64,000 nucleotides of DNA from Pseudoalteromonas sp. T1lg88 (GTDB taxonomy: Bacteria; Pseudomonadota; Gammaproteobacteria; Enterobacterales; Alteromonadaceae): contig NZ_PQCF01000006.1 of assembly GCF_002964765.1 (NCBI RefSeq), positions 169,757 to 233,756 of the forward strand, written 5' to 3'. Of the stretch, positions 1-8,349 are shown piece by piece. Position 1 is the first letter of the stretch, and each line of letters starts with the position of its first letter. Both the position numbers and the translations under genes were made by a program. The notes under the pieces are model-generated. The model ran no database searches. It saw nothing but the letters and a program-made list of their open reading frames with translations, and was not told the origin of the DNA.

Positions 1-391
1 TCAGGAACAGCCAGGCGAAGAGTACATGAATGAAAAGCAACGTGCTCACTTTCGCAAAATTCTGGAAACGTGGCGTAACGATCTAAGAAATGAAGTTGAT
101 CGCACTAAAACGCACATGCAAGATGAAGCTGCGAACTTCCCTGATCCGGTCGACCGTGCAGCCCAAGAAGAAGAGTTCTCATTAGAGCTGCGTACTCGTG
201 ACCGCGAGCGTAAACTGATTAAGAAAATCGAAAAAACCCTAAACCTGATCGACGAAGACGATTTTGGTTATTGTGAATCGTGCGGTATCGAAATCGGTAT
301 CCGCCGTCTTGAAGCACGCCCTACGGCCGACCTGTGTGTTGACTGTAAAGCATTGGCGGAAATCAAAGAGAAACAATCGGGTCGCGGTTAA
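1..391 (+). CDS. dksA: RNA polymerase-binding transcription factor DksA (5' end outside window)
   Basis: DksA binds the RNA polymerase secondary channel and, with ppGpp, resets transcription of rRNA and amino acid genes. The visible product has the coiled-coil segment with the [11 protein letters not shown] region and a four-cysteine zinc finger (CESCG ... CVDC). An ATG lies at base 26, but the reading frame stays open to base 2 and the upstream codons read QEQPGEEY, matching the residues that precede the same internal Met in E. coli DksA. The true start is therefore left of the window and the Met at 26 is internal. gluQ follows 6 bases after the stop, the usual dksA-gluQ arrangement. Confidence 0.96.
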   Translation, partial: QEQPGEEYMNEKQRAHFRKILETWRNDLRNEVDRTKTHMQDEAANFPDPVDRAAQEEEFSLELRTRDRERKLIKKIEKTLNLIDEDDFGYCESCGIEIGIRRLEARPTADLCVDCKALAEIKEKQSGRG

Positions 392-397
392 TACACC

Positions 398-1333
398 ATG
401 ACCCATTTGGATGGGGATCAGGGCGCCACAGCCTATGTCGGCCGCTTTGCCCCTTCCCCTTCAGGCCCACTGCATTTTGGTTCATTGGTTGCCGCCCTCG
501 GCAGCTACCTTGACGCACACGCGCATCAAGGACAGTGGCTGGTTCGTATTGAAGATATAGACACCCCCCGTGTGCGCCCCGGCGCCGACAGCGATATTCT
601 CCACACCTTAGAAGCCTATGGCCTGCACTGGTATGGCGAAGTGATCTGGCAAAGCCAACGATTAGAACGTTATGCCGAGGTAAGCGAGCAGCTGACACAA
701 CAAGGCCTGGTCTATGCGTGCCAATGCACTCGCAAAGAAATTAAAGCCTTGGGTGGCATCTATAACGGCCATTGCCGCAACTTAGCACTAAGTGGTGAGC
801 ACCTGGCGCTGCGCCTCAAGCAAGAGCAGCCCATTTATCATTATCTGGATGCACTGCAAGGTTGGGTTGATATTGCCGCCGCTGAGGCCGAAGAAGACTA
901 CATAATTAAACGCCGCGATGGCTTGTTCGCCTATCAACTCGTGGTGGTCATCGATGATATCGACCAGGGCATAACCCATGTGGTGCGCGGCGCCGACTTG
1001 CTTATTCCCACGGCCCGACAAATCGGCTTGTTTCAGCAGTTAGGGCACAAAGCGCCAGAGTATCTGCATCTGCCACTGGCGGTGGCCAGCCCGGGCTTTA
1101 AACTGTCAAAACAAAACTACGCCCCGGCCATAGACAGGCAGAACCCGCAACCCGCCTTAGTAGATGCGTTGCACTTTCTTGGCTTTGCGCCGCCACCGGA
1201 ATTGCTCAGCTACCCGGTTGCCGATATTCTTGATTGGGCGCATCAAGCATATCAACGCCAGGCCTTGCGCCGCGCTCTGGAAGTCCAAGTCAGCGAAGAT
1301 GCCAACGGCAAGACCCTAATTCAGCAGCTATAA
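398..1333 (+). CDS. gluQ: Glutamyl-Q tRNA(Asp) synthetase
   Basis: A truncated glutamyl-tRNA synthetase paralog (YadB/GluQRS) that attaches glutamate to the queuosine base in the anticodon of tRNA-Asp. It shows the class I signature [13 protein letters not shown] (HIGH equivalent) near residues 17-29, a zinc-binding segment (CQCT ... C), and KLSK in place of KMSKS near residue 235. The 311-residue length fits an enzyme without an anticodon-binding domain. It starts 6 bases after dksA with no clear ribosome binding site, so it is probably translated from the dksA transcript by coupling. Confidence 0.95.
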   Translation: MTHLDGDQGATAYVGRFAPSPSGPLHFGSLVAALGSYLDAHAHQGQWLVRIEDIDTPRVRPGADSDILHTLEAYGLHWYGEVIWQSQRLERYAEVSEQLTQQGLVYACQCTRKEIKALGGIYNGHCRNLALSGEHLALRLKQEQPIYHYLDALQGWVDIAAAEAEEDYIIKRRDGLFAYQLVVVIDDIDQGITHVVRGADLLIPTARQIGLFQQLGHKAPEYLHLPLAVASPGFKLSKQNYAPAIDRQNPQPALVDALHFLGFAPPPELLSYPVADILDWAHQAYQRQALRRALEVQVSEDANGKTLIQQL

Positions 1334-1438
1334 CCAGTGCCATGGGCTTGGCGCTGCGATTTTTATCCGCGCTCGCTTAATTTTTCTGCCGTGCTGGTAT
1401 ATTATAAGCCACTTTCACAATCGCCATAACTGTAGCCT

Positions 1439-1456
1439 AGGAGAGCGATTATCATT
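1439..1456 (+). promoter_or_regulatory. Ribosome binding site plus ATT/ATC/ATT start cluster of pcnB
   Basis: AGGAG at 1439-1443 sits 4, 7 and 10 bases ahead of in-frame ATT, ATC and ATT codons. Conservation of the encoded N-terminal residues with E. coli PcnB, with no AUG available, supports initiation here at a weak codon. In E. coli the AUU start keeps PcnB scarce. Confidence 0.7.
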
Positions 1457-2875
1457 TCTAAACTGTTTCAGCTATGCCGGCAGGTGTTGTCAGCTAAAGA
1501 CGCAAGTGATGCCGAGCATGGGCAAATCACCACCTTAAACGAGCCGGTGATCATTCCTCGAAGTGAGCACGGAATTTCCCGTAGCCAGTTTAGCCCCAAC
1601 GCCCTGAAGGTGTTGTACCGCCTAAAAGACGGCGGTTATGAGGCGTATCTGGTTGGTGGCTGTGTGCGCGATCTCCTGTTAGGCCTACAACCGAAAGACT
1701 TCGACGTGGTCACTAATGCCACTCCGGAGCAGGTCAAAAAACTGTTCCGCAACTGTCGCTTAATCGGCCGTCGTTTTCGTCTGGCTCATATCGTTTTTGG
1801 TCGCGAAGTTATCGAAGTAGCCACCATGCGTGGCCACCACGGTGGTGACGGCGGCGGTAAAAACAATATCAGCCACGCCTCGGAACACGGTCAGTTATTG
1901 CGCGACAATGTATATGGCACCATAGATGAAGACGCAGAACGCCGCGACTTCACCATTAATGCGCTCTATTACTCGATTAAAGATTTTTGCATTTACGATT
2001 ATGCCAATGGCGTTAAAGCCATTAAAAATCGTCGCATTGAGCTAATTGGTGATCCGGAAACCCGCTACCGCGAAGACCCAGTGCGTATGCTGCGCGCCAT
2101 CCGCTTTGCCACCAAGCTGGATATGTCTATTTCCCCAGCCACGGCCAAGCCAATCAAGGAACTGGCGGACTTGCTTTCCAATATTCCGCCGGCACGTTTG
2201 TTCGAAGAATGCTTAAAGCTGTTTTTGAGCGGCAAGGCCGAGGCCAATTTTAAGGCCCTGCGTGAATTTGGTTTGTTTAAACATCTGTTCCCGGCTTTGG
2301 ATAAGATCCTTGATGCCAATCCGGACTCGATGCAAGAACGCTTTATTACCCAGATGTTTATCAATACCGATGCGCGCATCAATAATGATAAGAAGGTCAC
2401 CCCGGCATTTATCTTTGCCGCCCTGTTATGGTTCCCGCTGCTGCAACGTTGTCAGGAACTGATGCAGCGTGAGCAGTTGCCTCATTTCGATGCCTTGGCG
2501 GCGGCCATGAATCAGGTATTAAGCGAAAGCGCCCAACAGGTTGCGGTGCCAAAACGCTTTACCCTGGGTGCCCGCGATATCTGGCATATTCAACATCGCT
2601 TTGATAAGCGTGGCGGCCAACGTGCCTATCGCTTAAGCCAGCAGCCGCGCTTTAAGGCCGCCTATGACTTTATGCTCTTGTTGGTCGACAGCGGTCAGGA
2701 CGACTTAAAAGAACTCTGTGACTGGTGGACCGCCTACCTGAACGCCGACGTGAACGGCCAGAAGATGATGGTCAAGTCACTCGGTGGCACCACCCGAGGC
2801 AGCGGTCGCCCCCGTCGACGTCGCAGTGGCGGCTCAAAGCGCAAAGGCGATAAGGCCGCGGGCGAGTCATCATGA
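1448..2875 (+). CDS. pcnB: Poly(A) polymerase I, probable non-AUG start
   Basis: Adds poly(A) tails to RNA 3' ends and so promotes decay. The nucleotidyltransferase signature LVGGCVRDLLLG and the DFDVVTNATPEQ segment are present, then the RNA-binding domain and a basic Arg/Gly-rich tail. The first standard start is GTG at 1484, but the frame stays open upstream and encodes SKLFQLCRQVLS, which matches the E. coli PcnB N-terminus (FCRKVLS). No ATG, GTG or TTG exists there. A good Shine-Dalgarno (AGGAG, 1439-1443) precedes three consecutive candidate codons, ATT 1448, ATC 1451 and ATT 1454. E. coli pcnB is known to start at AUU. I give the outermost candidate; the exact one is open. The stop overlaps folK (ATGA). 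Confidence 0.93.
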   Translation: MIISKLFQLCRQVLSAKDASDAEHGQITTLNEPVIIPRSEHGISRSQFSPNALKVLYRLKDGGYEAYLVGGCVRDLLLGLQPKDFDVVTNATPEQVKKLFRNCRLIGRRFRLAHIVFGREVIEVATMRGHHGGDGGGKNNISHASEHGQLLRDNVYGTIDEDAERRDFTINALYYSIKDFCIYDYANGVKAIKNRRIELIGDPETRYREDPVRMLRAIRFATKLDMSISPATAKPIKELADLLSNIPPARLFEECLKLFLSGKAEANFKALREFGLFKHLFPALDKILDANPDSMQERFITQMFINTDARINNDKKVTPAFIFAALLWFPLLQRCQELMQREQLPHFDALAAAMNQVLSESAQQVAVPKRFTLGARDIWHIQHRFDKRGGQRAYRLSQQPRFKAAYDFMLLLVDSGQDDLKELCDWWTAYLNADVNGQKMMVKSLGGTTRGSGRPRRRRSGGSKRKGDKAAGESS

Positions 2876-3360
2876 GTTATCACACCGTGTACCTGGGGCT
2901 GGGAGCCAATCTCAACGATCCCATCACGCAGTTGCAACAGGCGGTCGATGCCTTAACGCAGCTGCCCGGCACCCGGGCGCACCGCTGCTCGGCATTTTAT
3001 GCCAGCAAGCCCATGGGCCCGCAAGACCAGCCCGATTATGTGAATGCGGTGATGGAGCTGCAATGTGAGCTCGCCCCGCATGAACTGCTCGACGCCACTC
3101 AGGCCATTGAATTAAACCTCGGCCGCGTTCGTAAGGCCGAGCGCTGGGGGCCACGCACCCTGGACATAGATATACTGCTGTTCGGCGACCAAAGCATAGA
3201 CGATGAACGTTTAACCGTGCCCCATTACGGCATGAAGGTACGTGAATTTGTACTCTACCCCCTGTGTGAACTGGCGCCGGAACTCGAGTTGCCCGATGGC
3301 AGCTCGGTGCGCAGCCTGACAACACAAGTGCCTCGCAATGGCCTAGAACAACTCCAATAA
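2872..3360 (+). CDS. folK: 2-amino-4-hydroxy-6-hydroxymethyldihydropteridine pyrophosphokinase
   Basis: Transfers pyrophosphate from ATP to 6-hydroxymethyl-7,8-dihydropterin in folate synthesis. The N-terminal GLGANLNDP motif and the family signature RWGPRTLDIDILLFG (residues about 88-102) are intact, and 162 residues is the usual length. It overlaps the pcnB stop by four bases and is followed 9 bases later by panB, so pcnB-folK-panB-panC is probably one transcript, as in enterics and Shewanella. Confidence 0.96.
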   Translation: MSYHTVYLGLGANLNDPITQLQQAVDALTQLPGTRAHRCSAFYASKPMGPQDQPDYVNAVMELQCELAPHELLDATQAIELNLGRVRKAERWGPRTLDIDILLFGDQSIDDERLTVPHYGMKVREFVLYPLCELAPELELPDGSSVRSLTTQVPRNGLEQLQ

Positions 3361-3369
3361 GGAAAGCTA

Positions 3370-4164
3370 ATGGCGAAGATCTCTGTATCCACCTTGCTCA
3401 AAAAGAAGCAAGCCGGTGAAAAAATCACTTCTTTAACCGCCTATGACGCCAGTTTTGCCAAGCTGTTTGCCGACAATGGCGTTGATGCCGTGCTGGTAGG
3501 CGACTCTCTGGGCATGGTACTGCAAGGCGGCGACGACACTCTGGCGGTCAGCATTGATGATATTGCCTATCACACCAAGTGCGTGCGCGCCGGCAGCCGA
3601 GAGCTTTTCGTTATTGCCGACATGCCCTTTATGACCTATAACAATGTCGAGCAGAGCTGTGCCAACGCTGCCACGCTAATGCGTGCCGGTGCCAACATGG
3701 TAAAACTCGAAGGCGGTCAGTGGCTGCACGATAGCATTCGCGCCCTGACTCAACAAGGTGTGCCTGTTTGTGGTCACCTCGGCTTAACGCCGCAGTCGGT
3801 GCATGTTTTTGGCGGCTTTAAAATTCAGGGGCGCGATAAAGAGCAGGCCGATAAAATGATTGCCGACGCCCGGGCTCTCGAAGCCGCAGGCGCTCAGCTG
3901 CTGGTACTTGAGTGTATTCCCAGCGTACTTGCCAAAGCCATTACCGAAGCGGTCAGCATTCCGACTATCGGCATAGGTGCAGGTAAAGACACGGATGGTC
4001 AGATTTTAGTAATGCATGATCTTGTGGGTATTTCTGCCGGTTATATCCCCAAGTTCTCAAAAAACTTCCTGGCGGAAACCGGCAATATGCCGGCGGCGGT
4101 GAAGAAGTATTGTGACGATGTAAAAAGTGGCGCCTTCCCAGGGCCTGACCACGAGTTCAATTAA
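3370..4164 (+). CDS. panB: 3-methyl-2-oxobutanoate hydroxymethyltransferase
   Basis: First committed step of pantothenate synthesis: transfers a hydroxymethyl group from 5,10-methylene-tetrahydrofolate to ketoisovalerate, giving ketopantoate. Conserved landmarks are [22 protein letters not shown] (metal and substrate binding) and the catalytic-Glu region LECIPS. The 264-residue length is standard. A ribosome binding site (AAGGAAA) lies just upstream. It is followed by panC, so two adjacent steps of the pathway are co-encoded. Confidence 0.97.
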   Translation: MAKISVSTLLKKKQAGEKITSLTAYDASFAKLFADNGVDAVLVGDSLGMVLQGGDDTLAVSIDDIAYHTKCVRAGSRELFVIADMPFMTYNNVEQSCANAATLMRAGANMVKLEGGQWLHDSIRALTQQGVPVCGHLGLTPQSVHVFGGFKIQGRDKEQADKMIADARALEAAGAQLLVLECIPSVLAKAITEAVSIPTIGIGAGKDTDGQILVMHDLVGISAGYIPKFSKNFLAETGNMPAAVKKYCDDVKSGAFPGPDHEFN

Positions 4165-4177
4165 GCGAAATTAGTGC

Positions 4178-5029
4178 ATGCAAACAACCAGCGAAATCCG
4201 TTCTCTTCGTAGTCAGGTAAAGGCCTGGCGCCAGGCGGGGCTAAGCGTCGCCTTTGTACCTACCATGGGCAACCTTCATGAAGGCCATTTTTCCTTGGTC
4301 GATAAAGCCAAGACCCTGGCCGACAAGGTGGTGGTCAGCATCTTTGTTAACCCCATGCAATTTGGTGCCAATGAAGACCTGGATGCCTATCCGCGTACCC
4401 TACAGCAAGACCAACAGGGCCTTAGCGAGCGCGGTGCCGACTATCTGTTTACGCCCACGGTAGAGACCATCTACCCCAATGGCCTGGGCAGCCAAAGCTA
4501 TGTCGATGTCCCCGAAGTATCCATGGGTTACTGTGGCGGCTCGCGCCCTGGCCACTTCCGCGGTGTAGCCACAGTGGTGACCAAGTTGTTTAACCTGGTA
4601 CAACCGGATTTTGCCTGTTTTGGCGAGAAAGACTTTCAACAGTTGCAAGTGATCAAAACCATGGTGCGCGACCTTTCCATGCCAGTGGAAGTGGTGGGTG
4701 TACCAACCAAGCGTGACGTCAGCGGCCTGGCCCTAAGCTCGCGTAATGGTTATCTGAGCGACGAGCAAAAGCAGCAGGCTACAGTACTGTTTTCAACCCT
4801 GAACTGGGTCAAAGAGCAGATCGAGGACGGCATCAAAGACTTTGCCGATCTGGAGCAGCGCGCCAAGGAGCGTATCGCTGGCACAGGCCTGGTTGTTGAT
4901 TACTTCAATATTGCCGAGCGCAATACCTTGCGTCGCGCCGAGCAGCAGGACGGTGAGCTGGTTATTTTAGCCGCCGCTTTTGTTGGTAAAGTAAGACTTA
5001 TCGACAATTTGCCGCTAGACTGCAAGTAG
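4178..5029 (+). CDS. panC: Pantothenate synthetase (pantoate--beta-alanine ligase)
   Basis: Condenses pantoate with beta-alanine using ATP. The HIGH-type nucleotidyltransferase motif [13 protein letters not shown], the [12 protein letters not shown] substrate loop, and the KDFQQL and LSSRNGYL segments are all visible. Length (283 residues) matches the family. It is the last biosynthetic gene of the pcnB-panC run; the next gene, a small lipoprotein, begins 26 bases later and could be read through. Confidence 0.97.
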   Translation: MQTTSEIRSLRSQVKAWRQAGLSVAFVPTMGNLHEGHFSLVDKAKTLADKVVVSIFVNPMQFGANEDLDAYPRTLQQDQQGLSERGADYLFTPTVETIYPNGLGSQSYVDVPEVSMGYCGGSRPGHFRGVATVVTKLFNLVQPDFACFGEKDFQQLQVIKTMVRDLSMPVEVVGVPTKRDVSGLALSSRNGYLSDEQKQQATVLFSTLNWVKEQIEDGIKDFADLEQRAKERIAGTGLVVDYFNIAERNTLRRAEQQDGELVILAAAFVGKVRLIDNLPLDCK

Positions 5030-5055
5030 AATAGAAGAATAAACAAGGTGATAGG

Positions 5056-5298
5056 ATGAACAAAGCGATAACTTCTGCGGCTTTTGCGGGCGCACTAATG
5101 CTGGTACTGGGTGGCTGTCAAAACGGTGTTAACAACCCTGAGCTCAATCAATGTGCGCAACAAAACTTCCAATGTGAGAACAGCTGTAATAACAGCAGCA
5201 TAGATGAAAGCATGACCAATCAGGTTTGTGTGGCACAGTGCCAGGAAATGTATAACCGCTGTAAGGAGCAGGCCGAGAAGCTCGGCGACGTGAAGTAA
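5056..5298 (+). CDS. Small cysteine-rich lipoprotein, unknown function
   Basis: An 80-residue product with a lipoprotein signal peptide ending in the lipobox LGGC (Cys 21), so it is probably anchored to a periplasmic membrane face. After the lipidated Cys there are six more cysteines in a mirror-symmetric spacing, C-x6-C-x3-C-x13-C-x3-C-x6-C. Two CxxxC motifs flanked by outer cysteines suggest a disulfide-stapled helical hairpin, which is an inference from spacing only. I do not recognise the family. It lies downstream of panC and is closed by a terminator. Confidence 0.8.
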   Translation: MNKAITSAAFAGALMLVLGGCQNGVNNPELNQCAQQNFQCENSCNNSSIDESMTNQVCVAQCQEMYNRCKEQAEKLGDVK

Positions 5299-5312
5299 CT
5301 CTATCCCTTGAT

Positions 5313-5338
5313 ACGGCATCCATTGGATGCCGTTTTTC
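5313..5338. terminator. Rho-independent terminator between the lipoprotein and HIT genes
   Basis: A perfect stem (ACGGCATCC / GGATGCCGT) is followed by a T run on the plus strand. It sits between convergent genes, so it ends the pan operon transcript and may serve the HIT gene too. Confidence 0.85.
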
Positions 5339-5341
5339 GTT

Positions 5342-5737
5342 TTAAGGCAGTTGCAAGGCCTGCTTTAGCTCGGCAATTTGCTGTTCGCTGTATGGCTGAC
5401 TCGGATGCAGTCCCCACACCGGCTTAGGCCAGGCGATATCACCGCGATAACGGGCAATATGATGAATATGCAACTGTGGCACCATGTTGCCCAGCGCCGC
5501 TATATTGAGTTTGTCCGGGTTAAACACCGACTTTAGCAACTGACTCAACCGCGCCGACTCCTGCATCAGCATAAGCTGCTCCTGCTCCGTTAGGTCGATG
5601 ATCTCCGTCACCCCTTCTTTGCGCGGCACCAGGATAAACCAGGGATACTGACTGTCATTCATCAGCAACAGCTTACACAAAGGCCAGTCGGCCAGTTCAA
5701 TACAGTCTTTTTGTAATTCGGGCGCCAAAGAAAACAT
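5342..5737 (-). CDS. HIT-family nucleotide-binding protein
   Basis: A small histidine-triad hydrolase-like protein, about 131 residues from the chosen start. The triad region is QLHIHHIARY and the WFILVPRKEG segment is typical of the DcaP/HIT hydrolase subgroup. The start is taken at the Met of MFSLAPEL because a strong ribosome binding site (AGAGGAG) precedes it by 5 bases; an upstream in-frame Met at 5761 would place that site inside the gene. Substrate unknown; the family hydrolyses nucleotide phosphoramidates or dinucleotides. Divergent from the S9 peptidase. Confidence 0.9.
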   Translation of the reverse strand: MFSLAPELQKDCIELADWPLCKLLLMNDSQYPWFILVPRKEGVTEIIDLTEQEQLMLMQESARLSQLLKSVFNPDKLNIAALGNMVPQLHIHHIARYRGDIAWPKPVWGLHPSQPYSEQQIAELKQALQLP

Positions 5738-5845
5738 ATCTACTCCTCTTGATATAGCCATCGGCTGCGTTTGGTGGCAATAAGTTGCGCTGCCCAGGGT
5801 GCATGAGTACCATCGGGCATAGGATTACAACAATAAGGTTTACCC

Positions 5846-8077
5846 GTGTCTAAAACAACCAAATACTTATCTCTGGCGCTAGCCAGTGGCTTGGCGTGCA
5901 GTGCCGCCAGCGCCAAAGAGCTTAGCCTGGAGCGTATCTTCGACGACCCTAACCTTGCCGGCACGGCGCCAGTGCAATTAAAGTTTTCTCCCGATGGCAG
6001 CCGCGTGACCTATTTGCAGGGCAAAAAAGACGACTACAACCGCTACGATTTATGGGAATACAACCTCAAAGACAACAGCAATCGCCTGTTAGTTGATTCC
6101 CAGGCGCTGTTTTCCGGCCCGGAAACCCTGTCCGATGAAGAAAAGGCACGCCGTGAGCGCCAGCGTATTTTTGGCCGCGGTATTTTAGAATACACCTGGT
6201 CGAAAGACGGCCAGGCGCTGTTGTTCCCGCTCAATGGCGATCTTTACTACTACCAGTTGGCCACAGGCAAAAGCCGTAAGCTGACCGATACCGAAGCCTT
6301 TGAAACCGATGCCCGCTTCTCACCCAAGGGCAATTATGTGTCCTTTATTCGTGAGCAAAACCTGTATGCTCTGGCACTGGACAGTGGCAAAGAAGTCCAG
6401 CTAACCAAGGACGGCGGCGGCGTAATCAAAAACGGCATGGCCGAGTTTGTGGCCCAGGAAGAAATGAGCCGCATGACAGGCTACTGGTGGGCCGGTGATG
6501 AAAGCAAGATTGCCTTTACCCGTATCGATGAAACGCCGGTTGCCGAGGCGATCCGTAACGAAATCTATGCCGAAGAAGTAAAGCTATTCAATCAGCGCTA
6601 CCCCTTTACCGGCACCGACAATGTTGAAATTGAACTGGGTGTTGTCAGCCTTAACGACCAGCAAATCGACTGGGTCGACCTGGGTGAAGAAAAAGACATT
6701 TATATTGCCCGTGCCGACTGGTTAAAAGACAGCAAGACCTTGGCCTATCAGTGGCAAGACCGTGCTCAGCACAATCTGGAACTGCGTTTTTATAACAGCG
6801 AAACGAAAACACAAAAAGTAGCGCTAAAAGAAACCAGCGAGACCTGGATCAACCTGCACTTCGACCTTAAGTTCTTAAAAGACAAGCAACACTTTGTCTG
6901 GGCCTCGGAGCGCGACGGCTTCAAGCACCTGTATCTGTACAAAAACGATGGCACCTTGGTACGCCAGATCACCTCGGGTGAGTGGATTGTTGAAGCCATT
7001 AAAGGCATTGATGAGAAAAAGGGCCTGATTTACTTTGCCGGTCGCAAAGACACCCCACTTGAAAGCCACCTCTACAGCACGCCGCTGTTTGAGCAAGGCG
7101 AGATCAGCCGTATCACCAACAGCGGTGAATACCACAATGTGGTGATGGCCGACGATCAGCAAACCTTTATCGACAGCGCATCTGCGGTTAATCGCCCTCC
7201 TTATGTGGCGCTGCGCAAAGCCAATGGCGACTTTATTACCTGGCTGGAGCAAAACGAGCTAAACAAGACGCACCCGCTTACGCCTTATCTGAGCGACCTG
7301 GTGGAGCCGGAGTACGGCACTATTGAGGCGGAAGATGGGCAAATTATGCACTATCGTCTGTTCAAGCCACGCAAGTTGAACAAAAAGCAAAAGCACCCTG
7401 TGATGGTGAATGTTTACGGCGGCCCACATGCCCAGCGCGTGACCAACAGCTGGCGCAGCAAGAACCTGTATTTCCAATACATGGTGCAACAGGGTTATGT
7501 GGTCTTCCAGCTTGATAACCGTGGCTCGTATAACCGCGGCAAACGCTTTGAAGATGTGATCTACAAGCACCTGGGTGAGGCCGAAGTGCGTGACCAGATC
7601 AAGGGCGTCGAATTCTTACGTACCCTGGATTACGTCGACCCGGAACGTATCGGTATTTATGGCCATAGCTACGGCGGCTATATGGCGCTGATGACCATGT
7701 TTAAAGCCGGTGACTACTTCAAGGCCGGTGTTTCCGGTGCACCTGTGACCGACTGGGCCCTGTACGACACCCACTACACGGAGCGCTACCTGAGCCACCC
7801 GAAAACCAATGCCAAGGGTTATGAGCAAAGCGCGGTGTTCCCCTATGTGGATGGTCTCAAAGGTCCACTGATGATTTATCACGGTATGGCCGATGACAAC
7901 GTGTTGTTCACTCATGCCACCAAGCTGTTTAAACAGTTGCAGGATAAGGCCCTGCCGTTTGAAATGATGACCTACCCGGGCTCAAAACACAGCTTGCGCG
8001 GTAAAAAGGTGCAAACTCACCTGCATCAAACCATTACCGACTTCTTCAACCGTCACTTCGACATGGAAGAAAAATAA
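5846..8077 (+). CDS. Periplasmic S9-family dipeptidyl peptidase (DPP IV type)
   Basis: A secreted prolyl-oligopeptidase family protein that should cut N-terminal dipeptides from peptides in the periplasm. It has a signal peptide ending near AASAKE, a beta-propeller domain (residues about 40-480, with the DPP IV helix motif EFVAQEEMSR), and a C-terminal alpha/beta hydrolase domain. The catalytic triad is visible: Ser 608 in GHSYGGY, Asp at about 683 in MADDN, His 715 in SKHSL. The start codon is GTG with AAGG upstream. A terminator follows. With the nearby M17 peptidase and CstA-type carrier it suggests peptide use as nutrient. Confidence 0.93.
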   Translation: MSKTTKYLSLALASGLACSAASAKELSLERIFDDPNLAGTAPVQLKFSPDGSRVTYLQGKKDDYNRYDLWEYNLKDNSNRLLVDSQALFSGPETLSDEEKARRERQRIFGRGILEYTWSKDGQALLFPLNGDLYYYQLATGKSRKLTDTEAFETDARFSPKGNYVSFIREQNLYALALDSGKEVQLTKDGGGVIKNGMAEFVAQEEMSRMTGYWWAGDESKIAFTRIDETPVAEAIRNEIYAEEVKLFNQRYPFTGTDNVEIELGVVSLNDQQIDWVDLGEEKDIYIARADWLKDSKTLAYQWQDRAQHNLELRFYNSETKTQKVALKETSETWINLHFDLKFLKDKQHFVWASERDGFKHLYLYKNDGTLVRQITSGEWIVEAIKGIDEKKGLIYFAGRKDTPLESHLYSTPLFEQGEISRITNSGEYHNVVMADDQQTFIDSASAVNRPPYVALRKANGDFITWLEQNELNKTHPLTPYLSDLVEPEYGTIEAEDGQIMHYRLFKPRKLNKKQKHPVMVNVYGGPHAQRVTNSWRSKNLYFQYMVQQGYVVFQLDNRGSYNRGKRFEDVIYKHLGEAEVRDQIKGVEFLRTLDYVDPERIGIYGHSYGGYMALMTMFKAGDYFKAGVSGAPVTDWALYDTHYTERYLSHPKTNAKGYEQSAVFPYVDGLKGPLMIYHGMADDNVLFTHATKLFKQLQDKALPFEMMTYPGSKHSLRGKKVQTHLHQTITDFFNRHFDMEEK

Positions 8078-8093
8078 GTCGTACTAAAAATAA

Positions 8094-8122
8094 AAAAGGC
8101 TGGGAATTCCCAGCCTTTTTTA
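8094..8122 (+). terminator. Rho-independent terminator after the S9 peptidase
   Basis: The stem AAGGCTGGGAATTCCCAGCCTT is followed by a T run, 16 bases after the stop codon. The A run on the other side makes it usable in both directions. Confidence 0.9.
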
Positions 8123-8146
8123 TGTCTTTGATTGTAAATTGGCTTT

Positions 8147-8165
8147 GTCGGCGCAGAGCACCGAC
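8147..8165. repeat. REP-like short palindrome
   Basis: GTCGGcgcagagcaCCGAC forms a short stem-loop in intergenic DNA. Similar GTCG...CGAC palindromes occur at 21634-21647, 24306-24319 and 24343-24356. This is consistent with a repetitive extragenic palindrome family, inferred from four copies only. Confidence 0.45.
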
Positions 8166-8219
8166 CTACAAGCTTACAAGGCTAAAGCCTCGCCCACAGC
8201 ACCGACTCACAACCTCATC

Positions 8220-8343
8220 TTAAAAACGTCACGGGCGAAACAAGTGCTAGGCAAAAATTGCCGAAAAGCCGCAGTTTACATCTGGTAAATGAGGACCTTG
8301 AGGCAATTTTTAACACCGCAATTGTGAGCCAAGTAGTTTTTAA
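8220..8343. repeat. 124-bp concentric imperfect palindrome (MITE-like element)
   Basis: Nested inverted repeats share one centre near 8282: ends TTAAAAAC (8220-8227) / GTTTTTAA (8336-8343), inner arms AAAAATTGCC (8253-8262) / GGCAATTTTT (8302-8311), core TTTAC (8275-8279) / GTAAA (8285-8289). It has no coding capacity and ends 6 bases beyond the stop of the M17 peptidase gene. It looks like a dispersed, structured intergenic repeat; no second copy was seen in this window. Confidence 0.6.
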
Positions 8344-8349
8344 CCGCTA

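Noticed and set aside
26..391. dksA starting at the ATG at base 26
   Set aside because: The codons before it match conserved DksA residues, so that Met is internal.
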